This document shows, in pieces, positions 48,034 to 55,661 of a DNA stretch of 64,000 nt. The position numbers and the translations under genes are program-made. The notes beneath the pieces were generated by a model. That model was not told where the DNA came from and ran no database searches. It was given only the letters and a program-made list of their open reading frames with translations. The stretch is from a candidate division KSB1 bacterium (GTDB lineage Bacteria > Zhuqueibacterota > Zhuqueibacteria > JANLFK01 > Oleimicrobiaceae): assembly GCA_024655945.1 (NCBI GenBank), contig JANLFK010000001.1:372001-436000 (forward strand). Direction: 5' to 3'. Every line of letters starts with the position of its first letter. Positions within the stretch are counted from its first letter, which is position 1.

Positions 48034-48480
48034 TCAGTGGGCAGTCCAAATATCGTGCAAGGGCGGCGCGGCGAAGCTCACTACTTCAGGGCCGCCCTTT
48101 CCGGCGCGGGCAAAGCGCCGGTCGTAGACCCGGATGAGGAGGAAGCCTGTCCCAAGACTAAGGAATGCAACGCTGATGCCGCGCGCCTCCGCACTCATAA
48201 AGCCAGGCCACGGAACCGCCCGACCCAGCGCGTAGCCAACAAGGAAAAGCAGTAGCGGAAAGATGAAGAGGAGGAACGAGTGGCCCACGACGACCTTCGG
48301 GTTCACTTCGACTTCCACCATATCGCCCACCGCCGCGCCGATGGTATTGCGCGCCTCCATCACGCCGCCGCCCTCGCCCAGAGCCTGGCACACGCGGCAT
48401 TCCCCGCACTTGTCGCCCCGTATCACCTTCACCTGGGCGAACTCGCCAGCGACGGCCACCACTTCACCACATTCGCGCAT
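48034..48480 (-). CDS. RseC/MucC-like membrane protein
   Basis: A 148-residue protein of the SoxR-reducing/RseC family. It has an N-terminal domain with Cys-rich KCGECRVCQ (about residues 25-31) and then two hydrophobic helices (about 66-84 and 92-115). RseC acts on the sigma-E regulator RseB-RseA or in the Rsx/Rnf-type electron path in proteobacteria; neither partner is seen here. The ATG at 48480 has GGAGGTGG upstream. It lies only 13 nt before the porU start, so the two are probably co-transcribed. Confidence 0.85.
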   Translation of the reverse strand: MRECGEVVAVAGEFAQVKVIRGDKCGECRVCQALGEGGGVMEARNTIGAAVGDMVEVEVNPKVVVGHSFLLFIFPLLLFLVGYALGRAVPWPGFMSAEARGISVAFLSLGTGFLLIRVYDRRFARAGKGGPEVVSFAAPPLHDIWTAH

Positions 48481-48528
48481 TGCCACCTCCTTCTCGGAAG
48501 CCACTGGCTCCCCGCTCCTCCAACCGCG

Positions 48529-49107
48529 TTACCCGGCCGCCTTTTGCACAAAGTATTCGTGGATGCGCGGGTCCTCGGTTAGCTCGGGGTGAAAGCTCGC
48601 TGCCAAGAGGTTCCCTTGCTCGGCCATGACCACATCGTCGCCATGCCAGGCCAGCGGCCGCACACCTTGGCCAAGGCCGACAATTTTCGGCGCGCGGATA
48701 AACACCCCTTCGTAATCAAACGGTCCGTTGCCGAGATCCACTTTGACGGTGTCGATGAACGAGTTGACCTGGCGGCCGTAGGCATTCCGTTTGGCCTGGA
48801 GCTCAATAAGACCGAGGGTCTCCACAGCGGTGCCGTCCACCTTGCTCGCAAGGAGAATCAGTCCCGCGCAGGTACCGAACACCGGGTGTTCGCGAGCGTA
48901 GGCCTTAAGTTCTTCCCAGAGACCGTGCTTGCGCAGCATGAGGCTGAGGGTGGTTGATTCGCCTCCGGGGATGATCAGGGCCTGGCACTTGCGCAGCTGC
49001 TCCGCCGTTTTGACCAAGACCGGCACCACGTCCAGGTGCGCCAGCATCTGCTGATGCTTCTCGAAATCGCCCTGCACAGCCAGTACGCCAATCCGCAGTT
49101 GCTTCAC
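48529..49107 (-). CDS. pdxT: Pyridoxal 5'-phosphate synthase glutaminase subunit
   Basis: Provides ammonia from glutamine to PdxS for PLP synthesis. The 192-residue protein has IGVLAVQGDFEKH at the start, the oxyanion block IIPGGESTTL, the nucleophile Cys in GTCAGLILLA and His/Glu in SFHPEL. The GTG at 49107 with AGGAGG upstream marks the start. It follows pdxS by 10 nt. Confidence 0.97.
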   Translation of the reverse strand: MKQLRIGVLAVQGDFEKHQQMLAHLDVVPVLVKTAEQLRKCQALIIPGGESTTLSLMLRKHGLWEELKAYAREHPVFGTCAGLILLASKVDGTAVETLGLIELQAKRNAYGRQVNSFIDTVKVDLGNGPFDYEGVFIRAPKIVGLGQGVRPLAWHGDDVVMAEQGNLLAASFHPELTEDPRIHEYFVQKAAG

Positions 49108-49117
49108 CAGGGGCCTC

Positions 49118-50002
49118 CTACCATCCGCGCACGGCCATGCGCTCTTGTTCTGGCAGGCTGGCCACATCGATGCCGCGCATCGGTTCCCCGAGGCCTTCGC
49201 TCACCCGCGCAATCAGGTCAAAGTCCAGATAATGGGTCGTAGCCGAGACGATGGCCTTCGCGCGTTTGGCGGGGTCGGAGGACTTGAAAATACCGCTTCC
49301 CACGAAGACCGACTCGGCGCCCAGTTGCATCATGAGCGAGGCGTCCGCTGGAGTGGCCACTCCTCCAGCAGCAAAGTTTGGCACGGGCAGGCGACCGTGT
49401 TCCTTGACGTAGCGCACCAGTTCCACTGGCGCCCCCAGGCGTTTGGCTTCCGCCACCAACTCCTCATCGCCCAATGTGGTGATGCGTCGGATGGCCGACT
49501 GCACCATGCGCATGTGGCGCACCGCTTCGACGATGTTGCCGCTGCCGGCCTCGCCTTTGGTCCTGATCATGGCCGCCCCCTCGGCGATGCGCCGCAGGGC
49601 CTCTCCCAAATCGCGGCAGCCGCACACAAAAGGCACTTTGAACTTCCACTTGTCGATGTGGTGCTCCTCATCGGCTGGCGTCAACACTTCGCTTTCGTCG
49701 ATGAAATCTACGCCCAGGGCCTGGAGGACCTGCGCCTCGGCAAAGTGGCCGATGCGGCATTTGGCCATGACCGGAATGGACACCGCCTTTTGGATGGCCT
49801 TGATGACCGCCGGGTCCGACATGCGCGCCACGCCACCCTGGGCGCGGATGTCAGCCGGTACGCGCTCCAGGGCCATGACCGCCACCGCGCCGGCGTCCTC
49901 GGCGATCTTCGCCTGCTCGGCGTTGGTCACGTCCATGATCACCCCGCCTTTCAGCATCTCGGCGAGGCCGACCTTCAGCTTCATGTCTTCGGCTGTTTTC
50001 AT
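49118..50002 (-). CDS. pdxS: Pyridoxal 5'-phosphate synthase, PdxS subunit
   Basis: Makes PLP from ribose-5-phosphate, glyceraldehyde-3-phosphate and ammonia. The 294-residue barrel matches the family along its full length. Blocks seen are [25 protein letters not shown] (abbreviated here by position 25-50), [10 protein letters not shown] with the first catalytic lysine, and [17 protein letters not shown]. First gene of the pdxS-pdxT pair, with its own promoter at 50052-50080. Confidence 0.98.
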   Translation of the reverse strand: MKTAEDMKLKVGLAEMLKGGVIMDVTNAEQAKIAEDAGAVAVMALERVPADIRAQGGVARMSDPAVIKAIQKAVSIPVMAKCRIGHFAEAQVLQALGVDFIDESEVLTPADEEHHIDKWKFKVPFVCGCRDLGEALRRIAEGAAMIRTKGEAGSGNIVEAVRHMRMVQSAIRRITTLGDEELVAEAKRLGAPVELVRYVKEHGRLPVPNFAAGGVATPADASLMMQLGAESVFVGSGIFKSSDPAKRAKAIVSATTHYLDFDLIARVSEGLGEPMRGIDVASLPEQERMAVRGW

Positions 50003-50051
50003 CTATCAGAGCCTCTCTGCAAAACCTCTACCCTGTTTGGTGAGCGTGGTA

Positions 50052-50080
50052 AATATATGAAATCGGCGAGCAAAGTGCAA
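50052..50080 (-). promoter_or_regulatory. Promoter of pdxS-pdxT
   Basis: Minus strand: TTGCAC (50075-50080), 17 bp, TATATT (50052-50057). The pdxS ATG lies 50 nt below the -10 box. Confidence 0.8.
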
Positions 50081-50190
50081 GGAGCAATCGTGCTGCGAAG
50101 TGGCGGCAAGCAACTCCTCCCTAAGGAGTAGGGGCCTGCGCATGACTTTCTCCAGCCTGCAAGATTTCCCCCAGGCCGCGTTTCGACCCC

Positions 50191-50287
50191 GGAGTGCGCC
50201 GCCTTTATGCGGCGCCACCCGGCCGCAAGGCCGCGTAGGGGTGGCGGAAGGGAACTCCCCCCGCAATGCATAAAGGCATTGCACTCC
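50191..50287. repeat. REP-like pair of inverted hairpin elements
   Basis: GGAGT followed by a 7-bp stem (GCGCCGC/GCGGCGC) with loop CTTTAT lies at 50191-50215. The mirror element, GGAGT plus a 7-bp stem (GCAATGC/GCATTGC) with the same CTTTAT loop, is on the opposite strand at 50263-50287. Prefix and loop are identical while the stem arms differ in a base-paired way. Between them is a further GGCCGCAAGGCC palindrome. Confidence 0.65.
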
Positions 50288-50339
50288 AGCCCCACCCTGG
50301 GGCATCAAGCCCGACGTCCCCGACGCTTCCTGCGCCGCG

Positions 50340-51401
50340 TCACGGCAGGAAAAGCTCAGTCAGCCTGTCACCCACGGCCATGACGCTAGGCTCATTGCGG
50401 TTGGTCAGCACGATCACCGCAAACCGATCGTCCGGGTAGCGGTGGATCAAGGTCGCAAAGCGGCAAGTGCTTCCAGTGTGGTGCATGCGCCGCCGGCCAC
50501 GATAGCTGTCCAGGCGCCAGCCATGGCCGTACCCGGTGCTCGTGCCGTCGTTCAACAACCCAGGGGTGAATGCCCTCTCCAGCGTTGCAAGCGAAACAAG
50601 GCGGTCACTGTACAGCGCCTGGTCCCAGCGAAACAGGTCGCGCACGGAGGAATAGATGCCCCCATCACCCAGCACAGCGCTGCTGGGACTCTGGTCTCGG
50701 AACACAAAGCCGCTGTCTTCCGCGACCATGTACCCTTAGGCCCGACAGGACACAGGCGGAACGCCCTTCTCGTAGGCAATCGTCGAAGTCATTCCCGCCG
50801 GGAGGAACACATTCTCACGGAGAAAATCGGCGAAGCGCATCCCCGACACTTTCCCCACGACCATGGCCAACACGGCATAACCGGCATTGCTGTACCGGAA
50901 CTGGTTCCCGGGCGGAAAGTAGGTGGAATCCTGTTCCATCATCATGCGCAGCACGTCCGCGTCACTGACCTGCGAGGTCATCGTGTCGGGCAGCAGCGAC
51001 TCATACTCGATGAGCCCGGATGTGTGGTGGAGCAGGTGGTCGATGGTGACCGCATCCCCGTACGGCGGAAATGCTGGAAAAACCTGCCGCAGGGTCTGGC
51101 CGTAGCGCAATAGCCCGCCCTCGACCAAAATCATGATACCCATGGCGGTGAACTGCTTGCTCACCGAGGCCAGGCGGAAGTTGGTGCACTCTCCAACCGG
51201 CCGCTCCTGTTCCAGACTCGCCAGTCCATAGCAGCGGGTGAGGATGGGGCGCCCTTTGTGGACGACCATCACTGCAGCGCCTGGCACCTGGCCACTGTAG
51301 GCACAGAAGAGCTCGTCCACCTCGTGCAGCTTCCGGGGTGCGCAACCCTGGGCGAAGAGAGCTGCTGCCAAAGCTGCGGTCAGCCAAGGTCTGCTGCGCA
51401 T
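50340..51401 (-). pseudogene. Beta-lactamase-family serine hydrolase, interrupted by an in-frame TAA
   Basis: The protein has a leader ending in ALFAQGC, a possible lipoprotein. The penicillin-binding-like fold has the catalytic Ser/Lys in LASVSKQFT, YSNAGYAV (Tyr) and, in the second half, HHTGST. Codon 222, TAA at 50736-50738, falls between PPVSCRA and GYMVAEDSGF with no change of frame. A Tyr codon at this place (RAYGY) would be expected and differs by one base. Full length would be about 352 residues, normal for the family. The ATG at 51401 has GAGGAGGG upstream. If the stop is real, only a fragment lacking HTG is made. Confidence 0.8.
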
Positions 51402-51442
51402 CCACCCTCCTCTGCAAGCCATTGATTTGCCCCCTGCGGCTT

Positions 51443-52588
51443 CTACCTGAGAAGCACGCAATGGCCCACAGCCGTTTTCCCACAGGCCTGAAGTCGATAG
51501 GTGTACACGCCCGCCGGAAGAATGCCCGGCTTCCACACTACCTCGGCGTATCCGGCTGGCACGTAGCTATCTTCCCGGGTAAATACTTGCTGCCCGAGCA
51601 CATTGAAGACCGTCAACCTCATCGGTCCGGGCATGGGCACTTGGCAGCGAAAAGTAGCGTAGGGATTGGATGGATTCGGGTAGACTTGCACAGCGAGGGG
51701 GCTGCTCTCGGGCAACCACCCCTCCGGGGCAGAAGCAGCCCGCAAGCCGAGAATCTCGCAGGCCTGGACCAACATCTTGTCCATGGCGTACAGGTGTTTC
51801 ATGTGGTCATCAGCGGTCTCACCCAAGTAACCGCGGAGATGGAACTGGCCCGTGTCGCAGCGCGAGTACTGGACGCCGATGTCGTCCGTGAGCGAACAGG
51901 GCAGGCGTTGGGCACCGATCCCCGCAAGGAGGTAATCGGCCGTCTGAGTGGTGGACTGGTACCCGACCGTCTTGATACTGGAGTGCGTGAGGAGCATCAC
52001 CTTCCGGCCTGCAGCCGTATCGCGAGCCAGCCTTAGGAAATCCGCCATTTGCGCAGCCATCAGGCTAGGATCAGAACTGCAGTGGAGACCATCGGCCAGC
52101 GTGAGAGCATCGAGCCGGGCGTAGTACGCGGGGTTCTTGAGGACTTCTCGCACGCCAGCATAGCCGGCGCTGAAGGAGGTCACGATGAGCCACCCGAGGC
52201 GAGGTGCGGCCACGATTCCCAGGGTCGCCAACTGGCGAAGCGCGACGTCCAGGATCGCGGCAAAGCGGCTCTGGTCGGAGAAGTAGTTCTGGTAGGGGCT
52301 GGAGAGCGCGCCCAGGTGAATGTTCACCAGTGCGGCATTGGCGCGTGCCTTGTAGACCTGGTTCTCCGCAGCCCACGAGGCGCCGTGAAGGTGCACCACC
52401 AACAGGACATCTCCATCGCCCGGGGGTTGGAAGTAATCGGGCACGAACAGTTGGGCAAATTGGCCTCCCGCCCTGTTCAACAGCAATGAGTCGGTCAAGT
52501 CCACTCGGGTGCCGACGCCCACGCCCTGCGCCAGAGTCGCTGGGGCGCCCACCAAGCACAGGATGCAGCAGGCCAACGCTCTCGTCAT
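51443..52588 (-). CDS. Secreted alpha/beta-hydrolase-like protein with type IX sorting domain
   Basis: A 381-residue protein with a signal peptide (residues 1-20). Its hydrolase-like body has VVHLHGASW and a nucleophile elbow TSFSAGYAG, with a possible catalytic His in DDHMKHLYAMDKM. The last ~80 residues are a sorting domain (VQVYPNPSNPYATF to GVYTYRLQA). It lies 41 nt before the broken serine hydrolase on the same strand. The substrate is unknown; an esterase role is a guess from the fold. Confidence 0.78.
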   Translation of the reverse strand: MTRALACCILCLVGAPATLAQGVGVGTRVDLTDSLLLNRAGGQFAQLFVPDYFQPPGDGDVLLVVHLHGASWAAENQVYKARANAALVNIHLGALSSPYQNYFSDQSRFAAILDVALRQLATLGIVAAPRLGWLIVTSFSAGYAGVREVLKNPAYYARLDALTLADGLHCSSDPSLMAAQMADFLRLARDTAAGRKVMLLTHSSIKTVGYQSTTQTADYLLAGIGAQRLPCSLTDDIGVQYSRCDTGQFHLRGYLGETADDHMKHLYAMDKMLVQACEILGLRAASAPEGWLPESSPLAVQVYPNPSNPYATFRCQVPMPGPMRLTVFNVLGQQVFTREDSYVPAGYAEVVWKPGILPAGVYTYRLQACGKTAVGHCVLLR

Positions 52589-52672
52589 CTGCGCCTCCCG
52601 CTAAGAATGCACGGCGCCTTTGTCCCAGGAGGAAATCCCTTTTGCGACCACCACATGGGCTACTCGGAGAGT

Positions 52673-53287
52673 TCAACTAATACGTTTCAGGATCTCCTGG
52701 AGCCGCTCAAAGACCATCGCCGCGTACAGGTGGTTGCCATGCGCCGTGAGGTGAATTCCGTCCTCTTGGACAAAATCCGCCAGCTTGATCTCCCACTCGC
52801 TCATCATCATCGGCAGGTCAACAATCGGCGCCTTGAGCTCGGCGGCCAGAAGCCGCACCGCTTCGTTGTACGGCTGAAGGTTGGCATGGAGCGTGCGACC
52901 ATTTCCCTGAGGCAGCTTGGCGCGGGAAACAGGGTGGTTCACCACGAACACGCACACTCCCTTGCTCACCCGGCATAGGCGATGAAACTCCCGCAGGTTC
53001 TTCTTGTACTCCTCCACACCCACCGCCGGCACGCGCCGCCATGTCGGGTGGTTGCAGTCGTTGATGCCGAATTCCACCACCAGCACCCCGGGCAGAAGTG
53101 GCAACACATCGTCCGCAAAGCGCGCCAAACCGTTGGCGGTAGTGTTGCCTCCTACCCCGCGGTTGAAAACCCGGTAGGTACCGACCCTCCAGTCGTCCAG
53201 GGCGATCTGCAGCACCGTCGGCCAGCGGTCGCCCTCCGAGCGGTCACCGGCCTGGGTGATGGAATCGCCGAAGCAGATGATATTCAC
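52673..53287 (-). CDS. SGNH/GDSL-type hydrolase
   Basis: A 204-residue lipase/acylesterase of the SGNH family. The motifs are in order: CFGDSITQAG (Ser8), GVGGNTTANG, EFGINDCNH and the catalytic Asp/His in EDGIHLTAHG. No signal peptide, so probably cytoplasmic. It follows the peroxiredoxin gene by 28 nt and ends the redox run. Substrate unknown. Confidence 0.92.
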   Translation of the reverse strand: MNIICFGDSITQAGDRSEGDRWPTVLQIALDDWRVGTYRVFNRGVGGNTTANGLARFADDVLPLLPGVLVVEFGINDCNHPTWRRVPAVGVEEYKKNLREFHRLCRVSKGVCVFVVNHPVSRAKLPQGNGRTLHANLQPYNEAVRLLAAELKAPIVDLPMMMSEWEIKLADFVQEDGIHLTAHGNHLYAAMVFERLQEILKRIS

Positions 53288-53315
53288 GTGTGCTCCTCGG
53301 CGAAGCCTCTGCCGC

Positions 53316-53792
53316 TCACTTATCTTGGGAAAGAGCCTCCAGGTCGGCGAGCACCTCCTCGGCGTGTTTGTCCGGCTTCACGTTCTCGTACACTTTGGCG
53401 ATGCGGCCGTCTGGATCGATGAGGAAGGAGGTCCGCCTTGTCCCCATGAATTCTCTCCCCATGAATTTCTTCTTGCCCCACACACCGTAGAGCTGCACGA
53501 CTTCCTTCGTACGATCGGCCAGGAGCGGAAACGACAGACGATACTTGGCAGCAAACCGAGCATGGGAAGCCGCTGAATCTGCACTCACGCCCAAGACCTG
53601 AGCACGGAGCTTGTCAAAAGACGGCAGCTGGTCCCTGAACGCACAAGCCTCCTTGGTGCATCCCGGAGTGTCGTCTTTTGGATAGAAGTACAACAGTACC
53701 CATCGCCCCCGATAGTCGGACAGGCGATGTGTGAGGCCATTCTGGTCAGACAGCGTAAAATCAGGAGCAGGGTCACCCGGTTGCAATTGCAT
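53316..53792 (-). CDS. Peroxiredoxin, Bcp/PrxQ type
   Basis: Reduces hydrogen peroxide and organic peroxides through a thiol. The 158-residue protein has PGDPAPDFTL and the peroxidatic Cys in YPKDDTPGCTKEACAFRD; a second Cys (resolving, PrxQ type) lies five residues later. The ATG at 53792 has GGAGGA upstream. It lies at the end of a redox run with ferritin-like proteins, FTR and glutaredoxin, one of which may recycle it. Confidence 0.95.
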   Translation of the reverse strand: MQLQPGDPAPDFTLSDQNGLTHRLSDYRGRWVLLYFYPKDDTPGCTKEACAFRDQLPSFDKLRAQVLGVSADSAASHARFAAKYRLSFPLLADRTKEVVQLYGVWGKKKFMGREFMGTRRTSFLIDPDGRIAKVYENVKPDKHAEEVLADLEALSQDK

Positions 53793-53839
53793 GAGTTCCT
53801 CCTCGGCAAGCACAATTCCACGGCGAGGCACGCGCCTCC

Positions 53840-54328
53840 TCAGTCTCCCCAGAACCAGATCCCTCCGCGGTTACTGAGGTAGTAGAATTCGTCATTCAGG
53901 ATCCTGCGATGAAGGACCTCTTCCTCGGCGAGTTTTTCGAACATGGCCTTCCCCTGAGGATCCTCAGTTTGGGCGGCGAGAGAACGGTAGCGCTCGTGGG
54001 CCTGGGTTTCCGCCTCGATGACCATCTGCAGAATGCTGAGCGCATCCTACTTGTTGGGCTCGATCTTGCCCGAGATCTCCGCTTTGGGCCGATAAGGGGC
54101 AAATGTTGTCCCTTGGTAGGGGGTGAACGTGCCGGCGGAGGCAAGCGAGGTCCTTAGCCTGTCCAATGCCTCGTAGTGGCTCTGCTCAAAGTTGGCCAGT
54201 TGCGTCAGCAAGTTTCTGCCGCGCTCGTTAGCCACCTTTCCCGCAGATTCGGCGTAGAACTGCTGCGCTTTCTTCTCCGCCTCCATGGCCAAGTTGATGG
54301 CGTCGATGATTGTCGGCTGTTCCTTCAT
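53840..54328 (-). pseudogene. Ferritin-like (rubrerythrin-family) protein interrupted by an in-frame TAG
   Basis: The first 93 codons read as a four-helix ferritin-like half (AMEAEKKAQQFYAESAGK, FEQSHYEALDRLR), then TAG at 54047-54049. The same frame continues with DALSILQMVIEAETQAHERY and the second ExxH half (LAEEEVLHRRILNDEFYYL), ending IWFWGD. The joined product of about 161 residues has the normal length. A GAG to TAG change would explain the break. It lies 37 nt after a related ferritin-like gene. If truncated, half of the iron ligands are lost. Confidence 0.8.
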
Positions 54329-54365
54329 GGTCTTGCCTCCCTCTCTGCTATATTCGCCCTACGGT

Positions 54366-54890
54366 TCAGGACTTGCCGTCCATCTGGAATTCCGGGATGC
54401 CGAGCCAGAAACCGGTGTGGTTGATGTAGTCCAGCTCCGCCTGGATCAAATCGTAGTGCGTGTCTTCCCATTCTGCCAGGCGCAGGAACATGGCCTTTGC
54501 CTCGGCATTGGCGGTCTTGGCCGCCTGCTCGCGGAAAAAGGCTGCTGCCTTCCTTTCCAGGTCGAGGGCAGTGTGCAATGCATCTACCTCTGCCAGGCCC
54601 GATTCGCCTCTGGTCTTGAGCTGCTTTTCTCTGAGCGCCGGAGCGATGCGCTCCACCTCGGACTTTGGGATCTCCACCTGGGTGAAGGGCTGGCCTTCTA
54701 ACACGGCACGCCACTGCCGTTCAATAATCTTGTGGTGCTCATGTTCATCCATCGCCAAGCGGATGAACATGTTCTTGCCGGTTGTGTCTTTAGTCTGTCT
54801 GGCAAACTTGAGAAAGGTGGTCAGTCCCTGATCCTCGATCTCAAGTGCAGTCTGCAGGGTCTTGGTCAGCTCACTCGCTTCGGATGACAT
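54366..54890 (-). CDS. Ferritin-family (rubrerythrin-like) diiron protein
   Basis: The 174-residue protein has two ferritin-like segments with paired Glu and ExxH ligands (ALEIEDQGLTTFLKFARQ with MDEHEHHKIIE, and ALDLERKAAAFFREQAAK with AEWEDTHYDLI). No rubredoxin tail is present. It probably handles peroxide or iron. The ATG at 54890 follows AGGAGG. It lies between the FTR subunit and a related, broken ferritin gene. Confidence 0.88.
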   Translation of the reverse strand: MSSEASELTKTLQTALEIEDQGLTTFLKFARQTKDTTGKNMFIRLAMDEHEHHKIIERQWRAVLEGQPFTQVEIPKSEVERIAPALREKQLKTRGESGLAEVDALHTALDLERKAAAFFREQAAKTANAEAKAMFLRLAEWEDTHYDLIQAELDYINHTGFWLGIPEFQMDGKS

Positions 54891-55021
54891 AATTCCTCCT
54901 CTCGCCGCCTCGGCAACACCGCCGGAAACGGCTCGCAACTCTCTCCACTCTGCGCCGCCGGAAAGGCGGCCTCTGCTCCTGCCTCAAGTGCGGAAGCGCT
55001 TCGGCCGCCGGAGGCGTCGCC

Positions 55022-55357
55022 TTAGATGTCCAATGTGCGCTCAACTGGGCGCCGTTCGGGAATTTGCACGTGCGGCACCTTGCCGTCGATCCAGTCCTGA
55101 GACACGTACAGCCAACAGTAGCAGGCACCGTACTCTTCGATGTCGGGCTTCGCGTATTCGCAAGGGCAGACGATGTCGCGATCCTTTTGAGGGTCGCCTG
55201 TGGCAGGGCGACACGGACAGGTACGCAGGCGATAGCGCTCGCCGTTCTTCAACAAACCCTCAAGCAGGGGGCGCACTATTTCCCAATCTGGGTTGAGGAT
55301 CAGCCCGCGCGTCGGCGCAAACCTTTTCAAGCTCTCGTAATACTGTTCCACTGTCAT
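55022..55357 (-). CDS. Ferredoxin:thioredoxin reductase catalytic subunit-like
   Basis: The 111-residue protein carries the FTR catalytic cysteine pattern. It reads CPC (in RTCPCRPATG), CPC (in DIVCPCEYAK) and then CYC (in GACYCWLYV); the last is CHC in plant enzymes. The fold binds a 4Fe-4S cluster next to a disulfide and passes electrons from ferredoxin to a thioredoxin-like partner. No FTR variable subunit is nearby. The start overlaps the glutaredoxin-like gene by ATGA, making that protein the likely partner. Confidence 0.93.
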   Translation of the reverse strand: MTVEQYYESLKRFAPTRGLILNPDWEIVRPLLEGLLKNGERYRLRTCPCRPATGDPQKDRDIVCPCEYAKPDIEEYGACYCWLYVSQDWIDGKVPHVQIPERRPVERTLDI

Positions 55358-55623
55358 AGATCGAGGACCTCCTTCACCCCTTGGTAGTCTTCGCCAATCA
55401 CCGCCATGTCGCCCACAACCAGCGTAGGGAACGACAGCCGTGGGTTAATGGGTTGGAGGAAACGCAACACCGGCCGCTTCTCCTCAGGCGGCAGCAAGTC
55501 ATAGTCCACCACCTTCGCCTGCACCTTGTGTTCCTGCAGGAACTTCTTCATCCGCTGACAACGCGGACAGGTGCTCACAGCAAACAAAATGGGGATCCGA
55601 TTGGCAACTTCTTGCTCGTACAT
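55354..55623 (-). CDS. Glutaredoxin-like thioredoxin-fold protein
   Basis: An 89-residue protein with the redox pair CPRC (in VSTCPRCQRMKKFL) at the start of helix 1 and the cis-proline region SFPTLVVGD. It probably exchanges electrons with the FTR-like subunit, whose gene overlaps it by four bases. Reduced partner unknown; peroxiredoxin 1.6 kb downstream is a candidate. Confidence 0.9.
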   Translation of the reverse strand: MYEQEVANRIPILFAVSTCPRCQRMKKFLQEHKVQAKVVDYDLLPPEEKRPVLRFLQPINPRLSFPTLVVGDMAVIGEDYQGVKEVLDL

Positions 55624-55661
55624 GGGACCTCCCGGTTCTCTTCTCGGTAACCTTCCAAGCC

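Larger units (their letters stand above)
50003..50339. other. Intergenic region with pdxS promoter and hairpin repeat
   Basis: The 337-bp gap contains the pdxS promoter (50052-50080) and a hairpin-rich element (50191-50287). No gene seen; minus-strand frames across the hairpins are not protein-like. Confidence 0.5.

Noticed and set aside
42387-54049. Recoding of TAA or TAG as sense codons
   Set aside because: TAA and TAG both end ordinary genes here (for example TAA for lepA, TAG for the ABC ATPase), and the three internal stops are each explained by a single base change.
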